Shown: piece after piece, positions 1 to 7,623 of the stretch
How the letters are laid out: every line of letters starts with the position of its first letter
Position numbering within the stretch: position 1 is the stretch's first letter
Assembly (NCBI GenBank): GCA_022749815.1
Contig: JAKIWV010000001.1
Coordinates: forward strand, 1 to 64,000
Source of the DNA: Thermoplasmata archaeon
GTDB taxonomy: Archaea > Thermoplasmatota > Thermoplasmata > Lutacidiplasmatales > UBA184
Direction of reading: 5' to 3'
Length of the DNA stretch: 64,000 bases
The notes under the pieces: generated by a model
What the model was told of the DNA's origin: nothing
The model's database searches: none
What the model saw: the letters and a program-made list of their open reading frames with translations, nothing else
Translations under genes and position numbers: made by a program

Positions 1-1200
1 CTGGTGAGCTGTTACGCACTCTTTGAAGGATGGCTGCTTCTGAGCCCACCTCCCAGTTGTCTTCGAACACGGACGCCCTTTGCATAGCACTGAACCGGCA
101 CTTGGGGCCCTTAATGCGAGGCTGGGTTGCATTCCCTTTCGCACGGCGGGCTTACCCCTGCCGCGCTCACTCCCGGTGTCTGCGCCGCCCGGCAATTCGG
201 AGTTCGACAGCAGGCCAAGACCTTTCGGTCCTGGGTCCCACAATCGGTGCTCTACCTGCCGAGCCGGCTCGACCGAGACCTACCTGCGAGTAGTTTCGGA
301 AGGAACCAGCGATCCCCAGTCTAGATTGGCCTTTCACCCCTAAGCGCAGGTCATCCGAGTGATTTGCACGTCAACACCGGTTCGGTCCTCCACCTACCTT
401 TCGGCAGGCTTCAACCTACCCACGCTTAGATCGATTGGCTTCGGGTCTTCCACCGATGACTTCGGGCGAGCCCACCCCGTCCCTCACGCCTTGCGGCGCT
501 GCGGACTGTCGGTTTCCCTTCGGCTGCGGCCGTTGAGGGCCTTAGCCTCGCCATCGATCGAAACTCCCTGGCCCGTTATTCAAAACGGACGCATGCACCC
601 TGTGTCCATGACCTTACGGTCACTTCGTTCCTTGGGGGCGTCATGCGGCTTATCGTCAGTTGGTTTCAGGCCCTTTTCACCTCCCTTTCGAGGTACTTTT
701 CAGCGTTCGCTCGCGCTACTAATGCACTATCGGTCTCGGGACGTATTTAGAATTGGAAGACTGTACCTCCCAGATTCCCACGCGATATCCAACGCGCGGT
801 ACTCAGGATACCTCCAATCGCCTCTCTTCGTTGCGCCTACGGGACTGTCACCCTCTAGGGTCTGCCGTTCCAGGCACGTTTGGCTTCCGAAGTTGAGGCG
901 TACGGAGGTCCTCCACGCCACATCTCCCGACGCTCTCGCGCCGGGATTCGGTTTGTTCTACACCGTTTTCGATCGCCTTTACTTACGGTATCTCGGTTGA
1001 TTTCTATTCCTCCCCCTACTAGAATGCTTTACTTCGGGGGGTTCCCCTTCCTTGCGGAATGTCCCTTGCGGGACCGGAGTTCCGATTAGGAGATCGGTGG
1101 ATCAAAGGTTCCTTGCGCCTACCCACCGCTTATCGCAGCTTGGCACGTCCTTCGTCGGCGCCCGAGCCGAGCCATTCCCCAACTGACAGGAGTCAGCTAC
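1..1200 (-). rRNA. 23S ribosomal RNA, 5' portion (partial; 3' part lies off the left edge)
   Basis: Reverse complement reads as canonical archaeal 23S, including the 5.8S-like segment GGCTCGGCTCGGGCGCCGACGAAGGACGTGCCAAGCTGCGATAAGC near 1130-1180 and conserved domain I/II blocks through position 1. ORFs called over 1-1200 are spurious. The exact 5' end (about 1180-1210) is not determined. Confidence 0.96.
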
Positions 1201-1390
1201 ACTGTATACATCAGACAAGCGTCCAGAACGCGTGTGATCGGCGTCATCGGTCCCCGACGGCCACTCCCCCCGGAGGGGGCACAGCGGACGGGGCCCCTCG
1301 CCCTTCCCCGGGGAGGCCCCGGCCTCCACGGGTGCATAGCGTACGCCAGCAGTTCGTGGAACTGTTGACGTGCGGGCGGCCGACAAGCCC

Positions 1391-1404
1391 GCGCTATTTA
1401 GCCT
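1391..1404 (-). promoter_or_regulatory. Putative BRE/TATA element for the 23S rRNA transcript
   Basis: Minus strand reads CTTTTGAAAAGGCTAAATAGCGCGGG, a purine-rich BRE-like stretch followed by CTAAATAG, about 190-200 nt upstream of the apparent 23S 5' end. Confidence 0.4.
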
Positions 1405-1461
1405 TTTCAAAAGGTTCGTCCCATGGACCGAGGTACGCCGAGTGCGTCGACCGCTCGGCTA

Positions 1462-1953
1462 CTAGAGGATCGGTGCGGTGTACGTCCCGTTGACCCACGC
1501 ATTGATCCCGGGCAGCGTGGTCGGGTCTACGCCCTCGAGCGTGAACTCGAAGACGCCCCCGCCGGTCGTGGTGAACGTCTCGGTCAGGTTCGCGTAGTTG
1601 ATCGCGCCTCCCACGGAGCCCATCTGCATGACCCCGTAGACGATCTCGACGCCCGCCGGGTTGTAGACCAGCAGGATGAACTCGACGGGCACGCCCAGGT
1701 AGTGGGAGCTGAATGACAACGAGATGTAGGCGTTCCCGGGGAGGGAGTAGTTCGTCGAGCCGGTGTGCGTGCAGTCGCACGAGTTCGTGGAGAACTTGAA
1801 GCTGAACGGCGTCGGCCCGACCGGTACGGCCACCAGCCCGTAGACCGCGAGGGCCGCGACCACGACCGCCGCGACGGCGACCCAGAACTTGCGAGAAAGG
1901 AGGAGACCGGTCAGCCGAAACCTGAGGCCTTCGGCGGCGGGCTTGGAACTCAT
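1462..1953 (-). CDS. Hypothetical membrane-anchored extracytoplasmic protein
   Basis: N-terminal TM segment (FWVAVAAVVVAALAVYGLVAVPVG) followed by a beta-rich, N-x-S/T-containing domain. Start placed at MSSKPAAEG; the ORF extends to 1980. Confidence 0.7.
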   Translation of the reverse strand: MSSKPAAEGLRFRLTGLLLSRKFWVAVAAVVVAALAVYGLVAVPVGPTPFSFKFSTNSCDCTHTGSTNYSLPGNAYISLSFSSHYLGVPVEFILLVYNPAGVEIVYGVMQMGSVGGAINYANLTETFTTTGGGVFEFTLEGVDPTTLPGINAWVNGTYTAPIL

Positions 1954-2168
1954 CCGAAACCTCTCGGCATGAATACGCAAGGCGGACCCACTTTAGCATG
2001 TCGTCGGGTCCGAATGCCCTCTCCCTGACGGCTCGCGGGACCTTGGGTCATCATGGACCCCCAAGTACCTCCGAGGGGCGACGATGGCTACGCCTCGGGG
2101 CCGGAGGCCTCAAGTGGTGACGGACTCGTGAGGACCGAGGGGATGGACGCCGCGCCGTCTCGATTCAC

Positions 2169-2930
2169 ATGAACGTCGTAGGACTCGTGTGGGTCGGAGT
2201 ACGGACGGGGAAATTCGAGGAGACGGTCGAATTCTTTCGCTCGGTGCTGGAACTCCCCGTCGGCCTTCGGCGCCGGCATTTCGTCCGGCTCGACCTCCCG
2301 GACGCATCGGTGGTGGAGGTGTTCGACCCCGCGAGCGGAGAGTATCCCCACTTCACGACGGGCCCGGTGCTCGGATTCCAGGTGACCGACTTCGACGCGG
2401 CTCGTACGGAACTCGCGGGCGGTGGGTGCGGACTCCTCCTTCCAGTGGGTGGCGAGCGAGGGGAGTACCGATGGCAGCACTTCCGGGCCCCCGACGGTAT
2501 GGTGTACGAGATCGTGGACTATCCGAACCGCCCGAGACCTCAGGCCGCGTCCGGGGCCATCGGCGTGACCAAATTGGTTTGGTCGGGGCTCTCCACCTCC
2601 ACGTTCTCAACGACCGCGGGGTTCTACAGAGACACGTTGGGGTTACGCGTCGTGGAAGAGACGCCGGATCTCATCGAATGCGTCTTACCCGACGGCGGAG
2701 GGCTGGAAGCATTCCGCCGAGGGAGCGCGATGGACCACCCCCACTTCCGGACGGGCCTGGTGCCCGGTTTCGGCGTCGCCGACATAGATCACGCGGTCCG
2801 AATTCTCGGGCAGAGGGGGGTTCCTCTGGTCGAGACCCGCCGAAGGGTGTGGGGGGGGTGGGCCCACTTCCGAGCTCCGGATGGGAACATCTACGAAGTG
2901 AAGGGTGGCTCAGCGCCGCGCGCCCGCTGA
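2169..2930 (+). CDS. Two-domain VOC (glyoxalase/bleomycin resistance) family protein
   Basis: Tandem VOC-like repeats (VGLVWVGVRTGKFEETVEFFRSVLELPVG and VTKLVWSGLSTSTFSTTAGFYRDTLGLRVVEE), each ending HFRAPDG(M/N)(V/I)YE. Confidence 0.88.
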   Translation: MNVVGLVWVGVRTGKFEETVEFFRSVLELPVGLRRRHFVRLDLPDASVVEVFDPASGEYPHFTTGPVLGFQVTDFDAARTELAGGGCGLLLPVGGERGEYRWQHFRAPDGMVYEIVDYPNRPRPQAASGAIGVTKLVWSGLSTSTFSTTAGFYRDTLGLRVVEETPDLIECVLPDGGGLEAFRRGSAMDHPHFRTGLVPGFGVADIDHAVRILGQRGVPLVETRRRVWGGWAHFRAPDGNIYEVKGGSAPRAR

Positions 2931-3028
2931 ATCCAGCGACGAACCGTTGTCCCCCCTCGGACCGATCAGGCCCCCGTGGCGTGGCAACGGGCGGAGTCGG
3001 TTGCGGGGAGTTTTTCCCGAACCGTCGC

Positions 3029-3358
3029 TCAGGCGGAGAACGACTTGCCGCAGGAGCAGGTGTGGGTGGCGTTCGGATTGTAGATCTTGAATCCGGAGGC
3101 CTCGAGGCCGAGCAGGTAATCGACCTTGACCCCGTTGAGCAGCGGGGCGCTGGCGTGGTCGACGACGACCTTGAGGCCGCCGTCGTGGAACGCGACCTCG
3201 TCGCCGGTCTCTTCCTTGTCGAATGTCATGCCGTAGGTGAGCCCGGAGCAGCCGCCTCCCTGGACGAAGAGCCGGAGCGCGTTGCCGGCCTTGCCCTGCT
3301 TCTCCATGATCTTGAGCACCTCCGCCTTCGCGGGCGGGGTTACTTCGACTTGGACCAT
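3029..3358 (-). CDS. Iron-sulfur cluster carrier/insertion protein, HesB/IscA/ErpA family
   Basis: MVQVEVTPPAKAEVLKIMEKQGK...FVQGGGCSGLTYGM...NPNATHTCSCGKSFSA carries the conserved Cys and CxC of A-type carriers. Start set at MVQVEV. Confidence 0.93.
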   Translation of the reverse strand: MVQVEVTPPAKAEVLKIMEKQGKAGNALRLFVQGGGCSGLTYGMTFDKEETGDEVAFHDGGLKVVVDHASAPLLNGVKVDYLLGLEASGFKIYNPNATHTCSCGKSFSA

Positions 3359-3529
3359 TTCGACACCTCGACGTGGTGGAACTCCCGCGGGCGCGCTTAA
3401 GCGTTTCCGAACGCCCGCATCATCGGCCCGGGCCCCGTAGGCCGTTCCTTGCCGACCGGAGGGGGCGGCGACGGTGCTTCCGAACGGTCCCCGCACCCTT
3501 ATGTCCGAGAGGTCCCATCGTCCCTTCCC

Positions 3530-4384
3530 ATGTGCCGCCTTCTCGGGGTCCTCTCCCCGGACGAGATTTCAGCGCGCCCCTGGCTGCTGGATTCCGAGCG
3601 GTCCCTGTTCGCGCAGGCCAACGTGACCCCCGAGACCGCCCAGCGGGACGGCTGGGGGATCGGGTGGTTCGACACCCAGGGCCGGATCCACGTCCAGAAG
3701 GGCATCCACGGTGCCTCCGAACGGCCCGAAAGGGAACACTTTCGATTGATCGCCGGTTCGGCCCGGAGCCGAAACCTGATCGGCCATCTCCGTCACGCGA
3801 GCAATCCCTTGAAGCTGTCCCGGGAGCGGCTGCTCGCGCTCGTCAACTCGCAGCCGTTTGAAGACGGCCAAACCCTCTTCGGGCACAATGGCTCGATCCC
3901 GTTCCCGACCGAAACCCGCCAGCTGCTTGGCCCCCTGGACGCGCGAGTACAAGGGGTGAACGACAGCGAGGTTCTCTACTGGCTGTTGCAGAAGCACTTC
4001 ATCGACACCGGGGACGCGCTCAAGGCCTTCGTTGCGGCCCGGAAAGACCTCGTAGAGGTCTGGGCCCGGAAGGGTCACCCGGACGGAGGGCCCTGGAGCG
4101 GCCTCAATGTCCTCTACGCCCCGGCCCCCGACGAGCTGTGGGCCTTCTGCTGCTACGAAGGGGAGCACGGGACCAATCTCTGCGACGCTGGGCAGCCGTA
4201 CTACCAGATGTCCTACCAGGAAACGCCGACCGGACTGGTCATCGGGAGCGAGCCGTTCGACTCCCATCGAGAGCGGTGGAACGCGCTGGCCAACGACCAC
4301 TTTCTCCGCGCCCGGATCCACAACGGGCGCGTGGTGGTCGAAAAGGGAACCTTGCCCGTGCCGGTCCCGCTCGCCCAGCGTTAG
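3530..4384 (+). CDS. Class II glutamine amidotransferase (Gn-AT_II / YafJ-like)
   Basis: MCRLLGVLSPDE with catalytic Cys2; DGWGIGWF; HLRHAS; FGHNGSI. Confidence 0.92.
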   Translation: MCRLLGVLSPDEISARPWLLDSERSLFAQANVTPETAQRDGWGIGWFDTQGRIHVQKGIHGASERPEREHFRLIAGSARSRNLIGHLRHASNPLKLSRERLLALVNSQPFEDGQTLFGHNGSIPFPTETRQLLGPLDARVQGVNDSEVLYWLLQKHFIDTGDALKAFVAARKDLVEVWARKGHPDGGPWSGLNVLYAPAPDELWAFCCYEGEHGTNLCDAGQPYYQMSYQETPTGLVIGSEPFDSHRERWNALANDHFLRARIHNGRVVVEKGTLPVPVPLAQR

Positions 4385-5382
4385 GGTACGCCGTCCCCCG
4401 GTGGCGCCGGTGCCGGTGCCCCGACGGCGACCGCCGAGGTCGTCTGCGTCGTACGGGGGCGCCCGCGCGCGAGCGTGGCCTCCAGGACGGAAGAGAAATC
4501 GTCCTCCGAACGCCCCTGGGCTATCGCCTCGTCGAGCAGCTTCCGGGCCTCTCGGCTCATCTTCAAGGGGCGCCCTTCCCGGGTGCTGGCTTTCTCAGCC
4601 AATCGGAGGTCCTTCCGCGCGAGGGCCGTCGTGAACTGGGGCGGGTACTGTCCGGCCCGGAAGGCGGCGCTCTTCCGCTCGAGCATCGCGGAGCGCCCTC
4701 CCCCCGCCAGGAGAAGGTCCAAAACGCGTCCGCGTTCGAGATGGAGGCTGTCGGCCAAGGCGAGCGCCTCGGTGGCGAGGACGGTGTACCCGATCGTCAG
4801 CAGATTGTTGACAAGTTTCATCGACGTTCCGGCGCCGACGGGGCCCACATGCTCCACTGCACGGCCCATTCTCAGGAGGAGCGGGCGCGCGCGGGCGACG
4901 TCCTGCTCGTCGCCGCCGACGAAGAACGTGACCTCCCCTTGTGCGGCCATGTCGATGCTGCCGCCGACGGGGGCGTCGATGTAGTGAAGCCCCCTCTCAC
5001 CGAGACGCGCGGCGAAGGTGCGACTCTCCTCGGGGTCGACCGTGCTCAGGTCGACGACGAGGGTTCCCGGCGCCGCCGCCCGGGAGAGACCTCCTCGCCC
5101 GAAGAGAACCTTCTGGACGGCCTTTCCGTCCGTCAGCATGAGGAAGATCACGCCGTTCGACACGCTCCGGGCGAGGTCCTTTGGGCTCGCGACCCATCGG
5201 GCGCCCTGAGCGACGAGCGGCTCCACCTTGGCCTGGGTCCGGTTGTAGGCGATCACGGGAACGTGAAACCGGACGAGGTTCTGCGCGAGTCGGAATCCCA
5301 TCCGTCCGAGGCCGATGAATCCTACGGCGATCTCCGGCGTCAGCGGCGACCTCGGTTCGGGAGTGAGGGGGGCGGCGGACAT
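4381..5382 (-). CDS. NAD(P)-dependent beta-hydroxyacid dehydrogenase, 3-hydroxyisobutyrate dehydrogenase-like
   Basis: VGFIGLGRMGFRLAQNL; DAPVGGSIDMAAQGEVTFFVGG; GAGTSMKLVNNLL. Confidence 0.9.
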   Translation of the reverse strand: MSAAPLTPEPRSPLTPEIAVGFIGLGRMGFRLAQNLVRFHVPVIAYNRTQAKVEPLVAQGARWVASPKDLARSVSNGVIFLMLTDGKAVQKVLFGRGGLSRAAAPGTLVVDLSTVDPEESRTFAARLGERGLHYIDAPVGGSIDMAAQGEVTFFVGGDEQDVARARPLLLRMGRAVEHVGPVGAGTSMKLVNNLLTIGYTVLATEALALADSLHLERGRVLDLLLAGGGRSAMLERKSAAFRAGQYPPQFTTALARKDLRLAEKASTREGRPLKMSREARKLLDEAIAQGRSEDDFSSVLEATLARGRPRTTQTTSAVAVGAPAPAPPGDGVP

Positions 5383-5496
5383 GGCCGACCGACACCGGGG
5401 GTTCGCAATAACCCCTCGGCACCAGAGCACCCACTGGATGCGTCAGACTCGTCGGCGGGTCCGACCGTCCTGGGCTCACCCGCGGCTCCCGCCGGT

Positions 5497-7623
5497 CTAG
5501 GGAGGTGCGGACCAGGGCGGTCCCAACTGCCCGGCGGATATCGGCGCGGTCTGGTTCAGCCAGACTCCCTCGAACTGGACAGTTCCGGTCCAGTGCTGGA
5601 CCACGAGTGCGAGGTGCATTAACGGAAGGTAGACCGGAATGTGGAGCCCGAACGACTCGAAGAAGAGACCGTTCGCCGAAGCGTTCGACCCCGTCATCGG
5701 GAAGCTCGCGAAGGGGACTGAGCCGCCGCCATAGCTGAGGAAGAGCGAGATCACATTCGTCAGGGCAAGTTGGTCCAGCTGTAGGGCCACGACGAGCGTG
5801 AAGTTTCCCGGGCTCCAGACCGAGTAGTTTCCTTGCACGGGGAGGGTCGGACCTGACACGAGCTGGGTCGGCGAGGAGACGTTCGACAGGCGTTCGCTCC
5901 CGCAGCAGCCGAACGCCGAGGGACCGAAGTATTGCATCAAGGGCCTATAGAGCGGCGGCTGGCTCGAATGATTCGTCGAGAGGAGCAAGGCGCCATCGGC
6001 TTCTCCGACCGGTGAGGCGCCCGTCGCCAGGTAGTAATTGGCCCACCGGAGCATCGAGACCGGGTCCGGGCCGTAGAAGTTCGGAGTGTAGAACGTCGAG
6101 TCGTAGGGATCGGTCAGGACGTACGAGATCGGCTGATTCAGCGTGTGGTACCCCGGGATGGTAAACTGCTGCCGGTCGAGCGGTTCGACCAGATTGTTCT
6201 GTACGAGGAGGTTTCCGGACGCCGGAGTGATACCGATCAGGGAGCGGACCGAATCGACTCCGCCCGGATACGCCGTCGTGGCCCTCGGGAAGTCGTAGGA
6301 TCCCTGGGCCAGGCCGTAGACGGAAGTCAGGGCCGGGTTGGCGGGCCCCCAGGGAGCGAACACGAATCCGACGAGGATCACGCCCAGCACGGCCGCGGCT
6401 CCCCAACGAGCGGCGGGAGTCTGGACTCGCAGCCACCGAGCCCGAGGAGCGGGCTCGCCCACGAGGGCGATGCGGGAATCATGGAAATGGAGCCGCCATG
6501 GGCGGTCGAGACCGCGGATCGCGCTCGCGAACAGCGCCGGAACGACGTAGCAGAAGTACTGGTCCGTGAACGGCCAGAGGAACGCCGTGGACGACCCCAG
6601 GAACGCGGCATGCGCTACGTACGGGATCAGCATCCAGCGCTCCTCCCTGCCGAGGAGGGGGAGGCCCAGGAGAGGCGCCAGCAACAGCACCACCGTCATG
6701 ACTTGTCGGCCCAACAACGCCAGGGGTCCGCCGGTCGCGGGGGGTCCCACCGACGACCCGGAGCCGTTCACTTGTAGGAGGAACTGGAGGACCCCGCCGG
6801 TCCCCTCGAACGAAGCCAGGTACGCCGCGATGGCCAGAAAGACCGCGGTGGAGGCGCCTAGCAAGTAGAGGCCGAGGAGCCTGCGGGGAGTCCGCCAAGG
6901 AGCCGGTGTAGCGGGGGATGGGCTCCGGTGCAGGCCGATGAACCGGGCGATCTGCGGCTCGAGAAGCAGACCGAGTCCGAAGAAGGCCACGAGGATCGGA
7001 GCACCGATGTTCGTGAGGATGGCCGCGGTCCAGAGGAGGCCGGCGACCCGAAACTTCTGTCGTCGATACTGCCAGTATCCGGTAAGGAACAGGACGGGAA
7101 ACAAGCTCTCGAGATGGACCGGAAACCAGACAGACCCGGCCACGGCGGGAAAGGCGAGGTACGCTAGACCTAGCCCCAGCGCGAGCCAACGGCTTTCGAA
7201 CCGGTCCCGAACGATCAGGTAGATGGGTACGGCGGCCAGAGCCACCGCCCCACTGTTGACGCCGAGCAGGAACAGGAAGAATTCCGACTGGGACGGGAAG
7301 AGGCCCAGGAAGGGGACGAGCAGGAAGACCATCGGGTGGACGGCTCCCGAGCCGATCAGTGTCGGACTCTGTCCGTGAGCTGTCGCCCAGATTTCCTGAT
7401 AGATGAGGCCAAAATCAAGGACGAAGAGGTGGAGGGACTGGAACCGAAGCCAGCCTATCCACGTCCAGGCCGCGGCAAAGACGAAGACGCCGGCCAACAG
7501 GATCGCGGGCGGTAGCCATGGGATCCGGACGAGGGTCTGGAATGGTCCGCCGGAACTCCCGCCTCTTGCGGTGGGCGCGTCGCCCTCCCGGGCGCCGGTT
7601 TCTGACGGAGGCAACGAACTCAT
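5497..7623 (-). CDS. Polytopic membrane protein, DUF2079-like, with C-terminal extracytoplasmic domain
   Basis: Multiple TM helices; FVLDFGLIYQEIWATAHGQSP near the N-terminus resembles the DUF2079 pattern. ATG at 7623 overlaps the stop of the upstream gene (ATGA). Confidence 0.78.
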   Translation of the reverse strand: MSSLPPSETGAREGDAPTARGGSSGGPFQTLVRIPWLPPAILLAGVFVFAAAWTWIGWLRFQSLHLFVLDFGLIYQEIWATAHGQSPTLIGSGAVHPMVFLLVPFLGLFPSQSEFFLFLLGVNSGAVALAAVPIYLIVRDRFESRWLALGLGLAYLAFPAVAGSVWFPVHLESLFPVLFLTGYWQYRRQKFRVAGLLWTAAILTNIGAPILVAFFGLGLLLEPQIARFIGLHRSPSPATPAPWRTPRRLLGLYLLGASTAVFLAIAAYLASFEGTGGVLQFLLQVNGSGSSVGPPATGGPLALLGRQVMTVVLLLAPLLGLPLLGREERWMLIPYVAHAAFLGSSTAFLWPFTDQYFCYVVPALFASAIRGLDRPWRLHFHDSRIALVGEPAPRARWLRVQTPAARWGAAAVLGVILVGFVFAPWGPANPALTSVYGLAQGSYDFPRATTAYPGGVDSVRSLIGITPASGNLLVQNNLVEPLDRQQFTIPGYHTLNQPISYVLTDPYDSTFYTPNFYGPDPVSMLRWANYYLATGASPVGEADGALLLSTNHSSQPPLYRPLMQYFGPSAFGCCGSERLSNVSSPTQLVSGPTLPVQGNYSVWSPGNFTLVVALQLDQLALTNVISLFLSYGGGSVPFASFPMTGSNASANGLFFESFGLHIPVYLPLMHLALVVQHWTGTVQFEGVWLNQTAPISAGQLGPPWSAPP

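Noticed and set aside
30-1089. Several plus- and minus-strand ORFs in the first kilobase
   Set aside because: They lie entirely within the 23S rRNA gene and have no recognisable protein motifs.
1182-1195. Perfect small hairpin CTGACAGGAGTCAG at the 23S 5' edge as a separate regulatory element
   Set aside because: Most likely part of the rRNA terminal/processing stem rather than an independent feature.
2189-3400. 403-aa plus-strand ORF
   Set aside because: Arg/Gly-rich out-of-frame translation overlapping the VOC protein and antisense to the ErpA-like gene; typical high-GC spurious ORF.
4138-5622. 494-aa plus-strand ORF
   Set aside because: Antisense to the HIBADH-like dehydrogenase with low-complexity Arg/Gly/Pro composition.
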